A DNA stretch of 64,000 nt from Auanema rhodensis (GCA_964057225.1 OZ059898.1:4836001-4900000); one strand, 5' to 3'; counted from the first letter of the stretch, positions 29,181-42,600 are shown. Numbers and translations: made by a program. Notes: generated by a model from the letters alone, not told the origin.

Positions 29181-30139
29181 TCAAATGGGGCCGATGATAG
29201 TACTCATTTTAACCAGCCAAAACTTTATAAACTGAGAACCCATATATAACGTTAAGAGATAGCATATTCCCCCTAGACCATAAACCCACAAACCAGTTAC
29301 CTAAAGACAAGATGAAATAAACAAACGATTATAATATAATGACTAACCTTTTTCCCAAATACCGTCACCAGGACGCTGAATATTAACATTGTTACTGTGG
29401 CAATCAAAAAGAGAAGAGCCCGCCTGCGAGCAAATCCTCCAATAGTGGAACTGAAAAGTAATTGATAAAACAATAATAAACAGCTTGAACAAACTTTTTT
29501 TTGCAATGAGGACATTTGGCTAAGCTATTGTTTAAAGTGTTAAAAAGAAATACTTCTCGACAATGAATGCATGAAACACGACAGCTACCGGTTGGTGCTC
29601 GCACAGCACTACCTTGCGGTTCACGGTTTCCTGAAACTATATGTGGACCTATTAAAAACTTATTTCGAGAAACATACTTAATGTAATCACTCTGCGACAA
29701 TTATTACGAGGGCAGGCAATTCTGGTAGAAGCGGCTTTACATATAAGTAGGCAGTTACAAGGACATCGCACATATCTGAATAATATTGTTTTGAAAGAAA
29801 AAATCAAGCGAAATACTTTTTCCCAGTAGGAGCAGGTCGAATTGGTGTTGCTTCATGACACTCACTGCATTTAACTACATGTTGAGTGTTTCTTCCTTCT
29901 AAGGCAATTTGGGCATCACAGACTCGGCAAGTTACAGAAGCTCCTGCTACAAATTCATATACAACAACATTAGACAAAAAATCAATACCAAGCACATTCT
30001 TATTACGACTGTCAACGCTTTCTTCGTTCCCAGTTACACCACTGCTGCTTTCAGCATAGCTACCACTTCTGCTTTCAGCATAGCTAGCACTTCTGCCTGA
30101 ATCGCGTAGAAGAGGAACATCCTCATCACTACGATCCAT
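29181..30139 (-). CDS. TMEM55/PIP4P-type phosphoinositide 4-phosphatase
   Basis: Type 1/2 PtdIns-4,5-P2 4-phosphatases (TMEM55A/B) are late-endosome and lysosome membrane proteins. TMEM55B also recruits JIP4 for lysosome positioning. The N-terminus is Ser-rich and low-complexity ([16 protein letters not shown]). It is followed by cysteine-pair motifs: [52 protein letters not shown], then CIHC and CPHCKKK. The CX5R signature proposed as catalytic is present as CKAASTR. Two C-terminal helices follow ([20 protein letters not shown] and [14 protein letters not shown]). The ATG directly abuts the acceptor TTTTAACAAG. Confidence 0.93.
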
Positions 30140-30645
30140 CTTGTTAAAAAAAACTAGAAATCTCAGAATTAAAAAAATACAATACCATAATAGTGCAGAT
30201 AAAAAGCGTTAATAACGCTAAAAGTTCAAAGGGATAATTTTTAACACATATTTGATTATTATTATTATTTAAAAATATTATACAACTGAAAAAAAGTGAA
30301 AGATTTGCAAAAGAATATAAAAGAGCAAACTAGAGATGATATATAAGTAGCAATTATAATGAAGAGACAATTCGAAGATCACTAAAATAAAGTACGGTAA
30401 AACAACAAATTGTAAATATCACACAATCTTGTTCAAGTATTTGACAAAAGTTTTCAGTTCACCAGGAGTGAAGATAAACACATTTTTTTTGGATATGATT
30501 ATTCTTTTTTTGTAAAAAAAAATAAATAGATCTATACACTATACAAAGTGGTTAAATTTACATCATAATTGAATAAAAATTTCAATGAAATAGCAATGAT
30601 GTTGAGAACACTATGATAACAATCTGTTTGAAGATAAGAATAAAA
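30140..30645. other. Intergenic region between HIP1R and TMEM55
   Basis: AT-rich, with no supported gene. It is the HIP1R 3' flank and the upstream flank of TMEM55 on the same strand. The predicted HIP1R end is a short exon, so this stretch probably includes its 3' UTR. Confidence 0.45.
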
Positions 30646-33600
30646 CTATTGGTCCTGGAAATATCAGCATTCTTCTTAAGAAAATGTTGAAATTTATCCA
30701 AGGATTTCAAAAGAATTATCTTTGTCGTTACCGTTATCCTTAAATTAATTTGATATTGTCCCAATTTTAAACTCAGACTTACTTTGTTAGCAACTTCAGC
30801 CATATGAAAATGTTGTTTTCTTAGTTCACGTAAACGAGCTCGTTCTACTTCTAAAGCTTGCTCGAGTTCCAATACACGCACTTTAGATTCCATTTCTTCT
30901 TTCTTTGCATCGTGCAGGGTAAGATTAGAGAAATCCAATACATCTAAAGCATAATCATAATCATTGGTTATAGACTACTTTTAAACATACCTTTCTCATT
31001 TAACGTATTCTGTCCTGTCTTAATCGATCCTACAACTTGAACAGTGCATTGATAAACATCACGAGATGCAACAGATAAAGTAGCCAATCTGAATTTTAAA
31101 GTAAATATGTGGTACTCTCAATTAAGATACTTCTCAGAATCTCTGTCAGCCTTTACACGACTAGAAACAAAAAGCTGAGCAGTTGAAGCTGATATTTCTT
31201 GAGCAGCAACAATCAATTCTTCGAATTTTCCTTAAAATTTCCGTTATCACATACATTCTGGAAGCTGAAATACCTTTTCCAGTAATTACGCCATCAGCTG
31301 CAGCAACCAAAACATTAGCAGCAACACCAACTGATTTAGCAGCAGATAATAAACCCTTAATATCCTAGATACAGGAGATCTTTCACAGCTTGAATACCTC
31401 GGTCCATTGATGGTTCTTTTTGTAAAACTCCGCGGGAGAAGCTCCTCCCTTTCCAGCAGCAACAATTTCTAACTGAAGTTCACGTGAAGCAGCAACGAGT
31501 CGCATCACCGCGTTCATGAGAGCTTGACAAGTAGCCAGAATTGATTCATTAACTTCCAATCTATATTATGTAAACTGAAACACGATATTGATCAACACAA
31601 CTACCTGACACCCTTAGTATTTTCACGAGCTTTTTGTTGAATGGCTTCAATTTTTTCCACAGCTTGTTTAATGGCTTCATCCATTTTTCTCATTTCTGTT
31701 TCTAATTCACTACCAACAACATTCTGTAATAAGTAAGTATTAAACTTATAACACTGACAATGAATACTTTGTCGATATCTGATTGCACAGGTATTGCAGC
31801 CATTAGATTATTCAACTCTTCCAAATCTACGCATAGTTGCTGAGCATTAACTGGGTTAGATTGGAAAGCAATTTTGGCATTTTTCAAGATATTTTTACAT
31901 TGCTCATTTACACCTGAAAAAAAAAATGCCTTTATTCTTCTCTGCATCTTTTACCTTCATAATGGGGAATGGAAGCAGTATGTGCAGCAGAAGAACATGC
32001 AAATATGGAATTCGAGAGCAAATGAGCTGCCAAAACAATTTGTAAACCATTTGATTCATCTGTTAATCCAGCAACTAGGCTGTTTCCTGCTTGTAGAACA
32101 GATTGTGCAAGATCTTGAAAAAAAAGTTTAAGACTTAAAATTTTCACACTCACGTAATGGATATGAAACTGAGGTAGAGTTAGGAAGGTCTTCAGAGCAA
32201 TGGTCAAAAATAGCCAAACATGATGTATTTAGGTAGGATAATTGCTAAATTTGGAACATTTCGTAAGAGTTATTATGTGCTTTTTACCTGTTTTAATTCT
32301 ACAAGCTCTATATCTGCTTTGGCCAATTGAGCTCTAAGTTCATCTGCTGAAGAAGATTCTCCTGCAGCTTTTGAGGCTAAGCTTTGTTTTTCTTTCTCTG
32401 ATTCTTCAAGCCGACGGGTAACGGCAGTAAGCTAAACAAATTAATCTAGAAACTAAAATATTTGTAAGAGCCCACTTCTGCCTCTTTGTCCATTTTCTGT
32501 TTTTCACATTCCTCTATTTGTTTTTGTAAACCACCCAGTTTAGTCAACGCCTGACGAACTCATTTAATATAACAAAACATAAACGTAAACTTACAGCAAC
32601 ATGCTCCATACGGAATTTTTCATAAGCTGTTTTCATTTTTGCGAACCGTTCATCAGCTAGCCTAGCTTTTTCATTAGCTTCCTGAACTCTAGCATCGTTA
32701 CTTTCGCTTCTCATTGAATCACGAGAAGCGAGTTCTTCTAGAATTTCAAAATTTTTACAGAACGATTCTGATAACTAACTTGTGAGACGATCTTTCTCTT
32801 CTCTCATTTCATCAGCTTCACGACGAGCATGCTCAAATTCGCTCTGCATTTGAGCCAACCGATTTTCATATTGCTCGATTCGATTTCGTGCTTGAGCGAT
32901 AAGCCGTTCTTTTGCAAACTTTTCATCTTCCACAGAGCGCTGGAGATTAACGATCTGTTCATCTCTAAAAAACGAAATAATACTAAAAATAAAGCAAAGA
33001 TCGTTAAACCTTTGATCTACTTCTGGTTGGTGCACAGGTGCAGATGTTTCTAGACCCAAATCCAGCAGTGTATCTTCCGCAACATTTCCTGATTCTTCTG
33101 GACCTTCAGAATGAAGATATGCATGTGGAGTTCGATAACTTTCCAAGTCTGAAGCTTGTAAGAAGTTTGGAGCTACCTAAAAGAAACACAAAAAGATTAG
33201 ATATAAACTAATACACTTACTGCTGGTAGAGTAGGAATGGATACTAAGTATTTGAAATATTGTAGATTACTAGATTCTTCATAAAATTTTTTCATTCGTC
33301 GGAAGGCTTCCTGAAGTAAAGAAATATATAGAGGATATATAAAATACGAACTCTGAAACGAGTGCGATGTCCTTCTAAAGCATCTGGTGGAACATGGCTA
33401 TGCAAATTAAAGATCATTTTGACCAAATAATCATAAAATTTGCTCGTATCCAAAATGACCAATATAAGAGGTGCAAGTAAGCATTGTCCTTCTGGAACAA
33501 GCGAACTCCATCTCAAACTTTCTAAGGTATCATATACTAAAATATAAACAAGATTTTAACCACTATAACTATTTAGCAAACCAATCGATTGAAGATTCAG

Positions 33601-34339
33601 TAAATTATCCATTTCGTCTAACATCGATATAGTCATTTCAAATGCATTATCGAGATCACCTTCCAAAGTTTTAAGCTGAGCATCAGTCAAGTTTAAATTA
33701 CCGGGTACCACAGGATACTATAACAAGAACAATTATTCATCAATCAATTAATCTATTCTTACCCGTCGATGAAATTCCAAACGCTGACATAAAACTTTAG
33801 CATATATTTCGATGCTGGGGCCATATCCGGAAGTATTTAAATGTTTCCAAAATTGCCCAAAAGATTGCAGTTTGGGAATATGCCTAATAGAAAAAATTAA
33901 CCTGGATTCCATACCATTTCAATACCTATGAGATTCTTCGGGAACTCTTCTATGACCATCACGAATTAACTTATGAACCAAATGGCAGAACTAGATTTTT
34001 AAAGTATTTGATTTCATCACGATTATACATATATATATATACCTTCCAAGTTAGGACAGGATGTTTCTCCAACTGTATTCGATTAACAGCATTCCAGAAA
34101 ATGTTGCTAGATCTGGTAAATGGTTTACTTATGGCAAAAATATTTTATTAATTTGTAAACCTTTCTGTGTGTGTCCCCAAAATAATTATACGAGCATGCT
34201 TTGGTTTGAGTGGAAGCTCATTTTTATTAAGAGCCTTATGAACAGCCTCAAGCTGTAAACTCTATTGTTCAGAAAATAGTGAATTCTCAAACCCGACCTG
34301 GCCTTTCACGAAAGATTCACGATCTGCTCCTCTCAACAT
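30646..34339 (-). CDS. hipr-1: HIP1R/Sla2 clathrin-actin adaptor
   Basis: HIP1R/Sla2 proteins couple clathrin coats and PIP2 membranes to actin during endocytosis. The N-terminal ANTH domain is clear: ADRESFVKGQ, LEAVHKALNKNELPLKPKHA, IIILGTHTE, FWNAVNRIQLEKHPVLTWK, later LLAPLILVILDTSKFYDYLV and DALEGHRTRF. A long coiled coil follows (RDEQIVNLQRSVEDEKFAKE and beyond). The C-terminus is a talin-like I/LWEQ (THATCH) actin-binding module with Ala/Ser-rich helices, then KVRVLELEQALEVERARLRE and LRKQHFHMAEVANK. An in-frame TAA precedes the first Met after the acceptor CCCTTCAG. The final exon, two codons plus stop after GATATTTCCAG, is an inference, so the 3' end is less certain than the rest. 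Confidence 0.9.
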
Positions 34340-35000
34340 GACATGAAATTATTCTGAAGGGTAACCGACCCTTAAAAAGTATTGACAGTTAGAAGATAAT
34401 TAGTAACCTTGAAGACAATTATCGAAAAGTTGGCCGAAAAAAATATTGTTATAAAGAATATTAAAAACTATATTTTGTATATTTAATGATTTTTGTACAA
34501 TTTGTTTGAAGCTAATGATGAGCAATATACAGAACAAACATTCCAGGAGCCTGTCATGCGGGCGCGAGCCTTATTGACTAGATCGCTGCAGGACCCAATT
34601 TCTCCTACAAACGGTTCGAACGCATTAAATACACCTTCTTTGAAGCTACTTTATTAATTCATTTACATACTTAAAAATGGATAAAAGCTACAGCATGATA
34701 TTATAAGTTAACATATTATAACAGTATTAGAGATTATTTTATTCAAAAACAGTTGACAAATATCGAAAAATTAATTGCACTTAAGAATACCTTAGAATTT
34801 ATGATAATTTCCTGTTAAGAACTTGATGGAATGCGAATATGAATGCAAAAATAGTATAAAAATGAGTATATATAACTGTACAAGGCAGATATTACCGGTT
34901 ATGAAAGAAACTATCATAATCTCTAATCGTAGGAGATCTGTTAATAGTCAAATAATATTTGATTTGGAATCTTATTTTCAACGTGATAGCTGTAGCTGTT
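34340..35000. other. Spacer between PRC1 and HIP1R
   Basis: No supported gene. A GC-richer patch at about 34550-34620 contains GGTTCGAAC, which resembles half of a tRNA B box, but no A box or cloverleaf could be drawn around it. The rest is AT-rich. Confidence 0.45.
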
Positions 35001-37205
35001 TTAATTATGCCTTTTGAGAGGAGTTCTCATTGAAGATACAGCTTGAACAGGAGATGATGTTTTTGGACCTCGCTAAATCAAATAAGTAATGTGAATATTT
35101 AAAAGTTTTGGTTGAAAAATGAAACTAACCTCTAGATTTTTATTAACTGGCGGTATAAGACTAGGCATTCTTCCACTACGAGGAGTGAAGGCTCGGTCGA
35201 GCAAAGGTTTCTGAATTTTATATCACTAATAAACTATTTATATCTATTTCTCTTTACCTTCATGGGTGGTTCTAGTTTCCCTGTACTAGCCGGAGTTCTA
35301 GCAAAGGCTTTCTTTTGTGGAGTCCTGGGAGAACTTAGAGTGGAGGTACTAATTTGCTTCTTAATATTTTTAAAAAGTCAGTAACATTTTATATTATGAC
35401 AAAAAATTATACTTACGCGTTTCTGTCTTTCCTCTTCTAAAATTGACAGATAGTTCTCTTTCGTCATTTTAACAAAATCAGGTGGAGATACGGAGTGAAT
35501 TCTTCAAATATTATCTAATAAAGCAATAAGAATCTATAACCTACTTGAACTTATCATCGGGATGTTTTGAGACATATTCATTATAAGATTTAGTTATTAA
35601 TTTTTCTAAATTCCCAATGGTATGTTCCAACTGCCGTTCAAGCTGGAAAAATCACGAACGGTTAATATAATTTTTTTACTTACTTGAGCATCTTTTAAAA
35701 TATTGTGAGATCTATCACGACTCTGGTAATATCCAGATTCTCTCATTTTTGAATTTAACGTCATTTTTTGATCCCAAACCTCAGAAAATCTAAAAATCAA
35801 AAAATGAAAAAGCATAAATTCAAAACATACTCAGACACATAATCATATACTCGTTTTCTTAAATTATACAGTTTCTCTAAGCGCGCTTGTTCCAGCCCCA
35901 TTCTTTCAATATCTTTTTCGGTATGGTAGACTGAAATGAAAACAATGATATTGAAAAAAAAAACAAAAAAAAATACATGGGTCAAAAATGGGAAGAAATC
36001 CACGATCTGCCATACCGACCATACACTTGTTCCATAAATCTTCTAATGCTGTGTACTTGCTGGTCCATTGAAAATCACGATCTTGAAGCCATTTTTGATA
36101 AATTTCCGATACCTACATAAGAGAGCCAAGAAAATATATATACTGTGTCGAAATAATAAACCTGTGTGTGATAATTTTGAATCATTTCCATCGTAAAATC
36201 CGAAAGCATAAAATCATCACTCTGTACATCAGTTTGAACAATAACAGTAAGATCAGGGCTTTCACTAATATCAAACAGCTCTCCTGTAAACAGATTTAAT
36301 GAAAGCCAAATTGTGATATCTCTACCTAGTCTTTGAATCCAATTTCTTATATCTGTCTGAAGATTAGAAGCCAACTCAATTCGTTCGTTAAGAATTTCTT
36401 GAAGATTACTTATCTCGGCTTTCAAAGTTTCTATTTCGATAGGTTTTAAAAGCTAAAGCTACTTGTAAGAAAAATAATATTGAAGTAACTAACTCTTTTT
36501 TCAGGCACTATATCTTGAATATCCTTGCCAACTCGAAGAGCGAGCAACGCAGCTTTATCAACAAGCTCGCTCTGCTTCTTCTTTCTTTCATCGTGCTCAC
36601 TTTGAATTTCTTTCAATTCCTTTTCTACGTGCCGTAACTAAAAATAGGCCGTCACAAAAATATAAGAAAGCTATATTCACCAAAGCTAAACTTGGGTTAC
36701 TGTGAGGATGAGAAAACTCGTCCATATCCAATTCCTCGCGTAATTCTTTTAATTTCCCAAGACCTGTCTTAATATCTGCTTTTACTTCCTGGACCATATT
36801 CTGTTCCGATTCAACCTGAATACCAATACTAAACTCAATAACTGCACTAAATTTTTTGCAATATACCATATCGTCAATTAAATTATGAATGTGCTCGAAC
36901 GCAGTTCTGGTTCTGTGCACTCTAAAATTTTCCATAACTATACGCAACTTCAATGTGGTTAAGTACAAACCTTGAGTCTTCTGACATCTCAATTTCATTC
37001 CAAAGAGAAGTTAAAACTTGGAATTTAGATCTCATATATTCTTCGGTTTCAGAAAATTTATCAATAATGCTAAGTCTTCAAAAAAATTGAAAATACTTTT
37101 CTTTTCTAGGGGGTACTACCTGCGTGTTTTACTTGGAACATCAGTAGTTTTAGGTAGGGGTGATAAAATCATTTCTCGACGAGTAGGCGCATTATGAAAA
37201 TCCAT
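35001..37205 (-). CDS. PRC1/Ase1/MAP65 microtubule bundler
   Basis: This family cross-links antiparallel microtubules in the spindle midzone and is needed for cytokinesis (SPD-1 in C. elegans). The protein starts MDFHNAPTRREMILSPLPKT and is mostly helical coiled coil, with heptad-like stretches such as KTGLGKLKELREELDMDEF and EISNLQEILNERIELASNLQ. The conserved spectrin-like microtubule-binding part includes SKYTALEDLWNKCMVGMADR, ERMGLEQARLEKLYNLRKRV and SRDRSHNILKDAQLERQLEH. The tail is basic and rich in TP sites (SSPRTPQKKAFARTPAST, FTPRSGRMPSLIP, SSMRTPLKRHN), typical of Cdk-regulated tails. The ATG directly follows the acceptor TTAATTTCAG. Confidence 0.88.
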
Positions 37206-37674
37206 CTGAAATTAAGCTAAATAAAGGTAAGAACGTGGTTGAAATATTCAAGAGCTTCAAAATTTGAATATTCTGTAAGCGCGCGCACTTGTAAATAGCG
37301 TACACAGCGTAAACGCCAAGTTATAAGGTCACTCGCCCCTGTCTATAACTATGCGAATATACTGCCTTAAGAATTTACGGTAGATAAATATTTGAAGGTG
37401 TTTCTTAATGATAATAAAAGTGTAATTAGTATGTATTACTGACTGAAAACAAAGATTTTTAAACAATTGGTGATATCATCATCTAATCTTCAAAGCTTTT
37501 TATCTGTCGGGTCGTATGACACTTAGGAGATCTTCGTGAACTTTACAATTTGCAGTATAAAAATTCTTGATATGAACACGGATGATATGACTCATGGTTG
37601 TTTTTATTCTTCCTATGATGATAAAATTCATTACTTCAACTATTCTTTTTCGAAATCACAAGATTTACAACAAA
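37206..37674. other. Spacer upstream of PRC1
   Basis: No strongly supported gene. A 43-codon plus-strand frame starts at 37572 and overlaps the tail of the minus-strand candidate at 37675-38023; I regard the minus-strand model as the better of the two. A likely poly(A) signal for that model lies near 37600-37608 on the minus strand. Confidence 0.35.
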
Positions 37675-38023
37675 TCACCAAATACTATTTAAACAGCCTG
37701 TGATGCATTCGAAAACGTTCTCAGATTGATCACTATCCACTTCACCTATCACCAGTTTCACACAGAAAATCTGCCCTTCCGCCTATCAGTTTATTTACGC
37801 GTATTCGTCATCTTATGAAAAACTTCTGTTTGACTAATTCTAAGGCACAATTTTAAATCATCTGTACGACCAATATATTTTGGATAGCATTGTTTGTTTA
37901 ATTATTCAGATTACAAACATGGCATGCTATATAATAAGTAGAATTTTCCAAGACAAAAACTTAAATGTTGCTTACCTCAGCCATTTTGGCATTAATTTCA
38001 CATGCAGCCGCTCCTTGATTCAT
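37675..38023 (-). CDS. Possible 51-residue protein, unrecognised
   Basis: Two exons can be joined in frame: 38023-37976 (MNQGAAACEINAKMAE, ending at the strong donor GTAAGC) and 37782-37675 after acceptor ACTGATAG (AEGQIFCVKLVIGEVDSDQS then ENVFECITGCLNSIW). The composition is protein-like and the donor is strong. The 193-base intron is longer than most here and the acceptor is weaker than the usual TTTCAG. No signal peptide, membrane segment or known motif is seen. I do not recognise the family; it may be incomplete or false. Confidence 0.35.
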
Positions 38024-38231
38024 ATTCTCGAAGAAATAATGTTTTCATCTCGAAGAAGAGTGTGTTCACACCTTTAAACGTTAATAATCAGTTATATTTT
38101 TAAATCATATAATCTGTTTACCGATAACTTTTTAAGTTCTCAGCAATATTATACTTTGGACTGACATTTTTTTTCATCTTATAGTTTTTTGAATGGTGAA
38201 TCATATTTTTCTATATATAAATAACTTTCAG

Positions 38232-38566
38232 ATGAAATTGATTGTGCTTGTTGCTTTATTCACTGTAGCTATGAGTGCTCCAGCGGATAGAGAACTTATC
38301 GGAGGAGGCGTTCCTCACCCAAGTAAGCTCAGCCTTTAAAATTTAACCAATTTCTCCTCCAGAAAGTGAGCAAGGTCAAGCACTATCGCAGGAGCAAAGT
38401 CAACCGAGCAAGATTACAGGTAATTTAAAAATAAACAATTTGAATTGGCCTCTAATTCACTTTTATAGTTGATCCACGTCCCATATGGGAAGGTGGTGAC
38501 AATGTTAAGCCTTGGCTGGTCAATCAACCGGATATTGCTACAATTTTGAAACCTAAAACTGATTAA
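38232..38566 (+). CDS. Small secreted protein, family unknown
   Basis: Three exons encode about 82 residues. The first 16 or so (MKLIVLVALFTVAMSAPA) are a classic signal peptide. The mature part is polar and Gln/Ser-rich (SEQGQALSQEQSQPSK), then DPRPIWEGGDNVKPWLVNQP and a short tail ending KPKTD. There are no cysteines and no dibasic processing sites, so neither a disulfide-rich peptide nor a typical neuropeptide precursor is indicated. The ATG directly follows the acceptor ACTTTCAG, and all three joins keep frame with consensus splice sites, so expression is credible. It converges on the p32 gene, 179 bases away. Function is not inferable. Confidence 0.75.
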
Positions 38567-38745
38567 CTTTTCTTTTGTAAATTATCTTATCATAAATATG
38601 GTCTTAAAAATTTAATAACAATATAACAACAGATCAACAATTTAAAAATAACGAATCTGAAATTCATCTATGCTAAATCTATGCTGTGATGAGGTCAAAA
38701 TGAGTTGCAATCTAATTCAGGATTTAAAACAGCAGCATGTGCTAA

Positions 38746-39682
38746 TTACTGACCAATGAAAGATTTAATTCTAGCGAGGAGACCAACATATTGGGAGTGT
38801 TCATAATGAGTGGCATAATCAACCAAATTCTTACAGAATTGTACATCGAATCCTCTCTCTTCCAAATAACGAACAAAGAGGAGGTCATGAAGATCCTAAA
38901 AGCCAAAAATTCAAAATTTAATTAGAAGAAAAATCTTACAGGATCAATATATTTTCCACTGCTGGCATATACATCATCTGCTACATCTTCATTTCCATCT
39001 TTAGCTGTTGGAGCTACATAGAATTCTTCAACACGGAAATCGTCTAAATTTAATATTATAATCCGATGAACAAATAACTATCTTTTATTACATTCTCCCT
39101 GAACCTCAAGGCTTTCAACCAACTCCAAGTGGAATACTAACCTCTCAGCTCCTTTACTAATTTCAATTGTGAAAGGAGGGAGAGCAACTGGAACTGGAGC
39201 AGCCTTAAAAATAAACTATTAAATATTAAAACAAAAAATAAAAACCTCTGGTTGAACCTCATCTTCATAAGTTTCATCCATATCAACGGAATGATTAACA
39301 TTGAAAACAACAAGAATACTTAAAATAAGATATAGAACGCTGGAGTAAAATTCGACTTACTCTTCGTTTCCGTATTTCTTAGTCAGTCTTACTTCAGCAT
39401 TTTTAGTTGTGATAGCGAATCCACCAAAAGTTGGAGCAGCAGTTCCACCAAGATTATTCTTAGATAATTGTTGTTCGGCATCAATTTCTCTAGCAAGAGC
39501 TTGAGACAGTTCGGGTGCAACAGATAAAGCTGAAAAAACAAATGAAAAAGTAAAAAGTAAAAGGTAAAATAAGTACCAGTTCTAGATGTATGGAAGAGTT
39601 GAGTTTGAACTTGTCTTCCGAAAGCGGGTGTTCCGTTGACAGCAAGTCTAGCAAAAGTTCGGGCCAATGACAAACCACGCAT
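38746..39682 (-). CDS. Mitochondrial p32/C1QBP (MAM33 family)
   Basis: C1QBP/p32 is an acidic, trimeric, doughnut-shaped matrix protein that supports mitochondrial translation and RNA metabolism. The N-terminus MRGLSLARTFARLAVNGTPA FGRQ is a basic amphipathic presequence. The mature region includes ALAREIDAEQQLSKNN, VRLTKKYGNEDILVVFNVNH, the acidic loop SVDMDETYEDEVQPE, and FTIEISKGAERLVFHLELVE. The C-terminal helices are KYIDPDLHDLLFVRYLEERG, FDVQFCKNLVDYATHYEHSQ and YVGLLARIKSFIGQ, which match the family's ending. A five-exon model keeps frame throughout. The acceptor TTAATTTCAG is three bases before the ATG. Confidence 0.9.
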
Positions 39683-42600
39683 TTTCTGAAATTAATAATG
39701 TTTATTTTAAAACATATCATATATGTTGGTAAAAAAGTATATAAAGCGTACAAGCTCATCTGATGTAAGAATGCTAAAAGTACTCTAGGTTTCTAGAATT
39801 GCATAGCATCCAATCGTGGCGAGACTATTTTTTTGCACTATGATGCTTCAAAATTAGTTTTCTTTCCATGATAACAAATATAATTAAACAATTTGAAATT
39901 ATCGGTTAAACCGTTGGCTTATAATATTGAAAAAAAAAGTTATTAGTTTCTTCCTCAGAGAATATTTAATTTACGCTGAAAATAGAACAAAACAGAATAA
40001 GAAGTAAACCGCATTATGAAAATCAAGAGAAAGTATAATCCATGAAGGTTTTTCAATTTTTCCTTTTTTCATCTTCTATATAGTCGATTAAATTAATCAA
40101 TTCAAATAATATATTAAATGATATATTTCCAAACCCTATTTGAAATTCATCATCCTTGTATCTGTACTGTTCGTATGGCGAAAGATAGAATACTAACTAC
40201 ATGATCCAAAAATGTATGAATTTTCTGTGATCCAATGGTTTCGCTTGAATTGATGATAGAGAAACTTGTTTCATATGATTCAGTGATTTAACAGCAGTCC
40301 ATCTGGTTGGTGCTCCTGTAGTAATCTTTCAGTTATGTACACTGCAATATGCTGAAGCATCCAAAGGTTTTATTCGTATCACTTGCCATGAAGGAAATTA
40401 TAAGTTCCGTATACGCTTTATTGAATGATCTCTACGTTTAACGTTGATTTGTTTATTTCTCACCGATTTAACATTTGAGGACGAGCCTATGTTGTTAATA
40501 GTGGTGGGATTTTCATTTTGCAATGTGTAAATAAAACTATACTGTATATTGATGATGTTCTATCTTTGAATAAATGAATACATGAATGAATCAGTTCTAA
40601 TGTTAAACTTGGAAAATACTGGCTGCAGCTTTTATGGTCATACTAATTTTAATAGTCATATCGCAGACTAGACGCCGACGGTAACCAATAATTACCGAGT
40701 ACTGTATATTGCTTTTAAGTTATTGCTTGCTCTCTGATATGTATCATAAGCTTTCAAAATCATATCAGTGATACCATATATCATTGCCCTACACGGACTT
40801 TATCATTCATTATCAGATAGTATTCCCACTTTTCTTCCTCTTTATTTCACTTATATAATTCGTTTTTATCATGTATGTAGTAAAATTGTGAGCTACAACC
40901 GCTTGACAATGAGAACTTCAAACACTTGACCAATGTAGAATTTAAGCTGCTTCTTTATTTCTTATTGTAATAATATTGTAAGGTGTGTATACTATGTTTC
41001 GGAAATCACTGGTTTAATTTCTTTTGTGATAAAATAATATTATAATAAAACATAATTTCCTCACCAGTGTACATGAAAACTATATTCTATTTTGTACTGT
41101 CTGTCATCATGGTATGTGTAGATATGTATATGTATAAATGATTGTTTGTGTCTATATGTATGGTCTGTCTGTCGTTCTGTGTGAAAGCGTTGACTGCCAC
41201 GTCCTCCATTTCCTCTATTCCGTTTCTAGCAACAACCATTTCAAATTCCCGTTGCTCATCTAATATAAGTCAATAGAGATGGTTGTGATTTAACCGTTGT
41301 ATCTAGGTGGTTCCAGGTAACCATTGTCCAGGGACACGGGAGAATCCTTAAGCTATACACTATATCTTCTATATGACTGTTCAAAATGTCTTTCTGCACA
41401 AATTGTTACTTAATATTTTAAGTAATAAGCTGATGTAGCGAGACATCTTATCTATAAAAGAATTTATGCCGTTTTCGTAATTTTACTAAAAGATCTCATA
41501 TTAACTTTATCACAAACATTTAAAATTTGATAACAACTAAGATACAATTTATTTCTTCTAGCCTCTGGCTCATAATGGCCGGCTGTACCTTTGAAGGGAC
41601 GGATTCTGAAGGCCTCTAGATCTTCGAAGTATTACCCCTCAAAGTGTGAATGCAGACGTAAGTTTTTTTATAAGTAAGCTCTAAAATCACAAAAAATTCA
41701 ATTTACTTAATTATTTTTAGAAGTCATACTGAATAATGTCTTTTTCAAATTATGTGGTGTCATTTCGATGGTAAGAACATCTTGAATTGCTTCTTGAAAA
41801 TACGAAGAAATGATAAGTGTATCATTCAGCTTATCATGCGAAAGACACTGAATATTATCATGCAAAAGACACTGGATATTGAACATACTTTTTCAAGAAA
41901 TCTACTTACAAATTACCAACTCAAATGACTGCTAAGTTTTTAGGATGATAAAACCAACTTCTCGCTGAGTTCCTCTAGTCAATGTGTACATTATCAATTG
42001 ATCCTAGCTCTATTCGTAAATTCTTTCCCATATGTATAATTTTCAACCATAATAGATTGTTACTTTCAAATATATTGTTTCATAGAAACAACCTTAGTAA
42101 CTTTCTAGAAATGAACATCAAGTAGTAGTAACAGTTGTTATAGCTTCCTCGAGTCGCATCGCATCGCCATATTATTGGGATTAGATATTTTTATCCCCCA
42201 AACTATTTTCGTGCGTAAGTTGAATATACTATTATTTCGGTTTGTAATTATTCGCACAACTGCTGATGGCGACACTAGGAACTAAAACATATCTATATAT
42301 TTAGCCAGTTGTATGAGATCATTTGATCTGATATTAGTGATTTACATTCTTCCACATTCCATGTTTCTTTATATTTGATTATTCTTGTTAACAATCGCCA
42401 TTAAAGTATCGCTGTGATATGTGTACATAAGCCTAATGTTTCTAACTAATAATAATGATAATAATGTTATTTCATGTGTTATCGTAGGTAACAGTAATAT
42501 TAAATAAAGTTTTATCACCAAAGCGAAAAAAAAGAATATAACAACAACGTGCAATAGATAGAGCCAGCAAAGTTCAGGAACCGGGAAAACAACATTCAAA

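Noticed and set aside
29909-30100. Plus-strand Ser/Ala-rich frame
   Set aside because: Antisense shadow of the Ser-rich N-terminus of TMEM55.
34610-34625. GGTTCGAAC, another possible tRNA B box
   Set aside because: No matching A box or cloverleaf stems could be drawn upstream.
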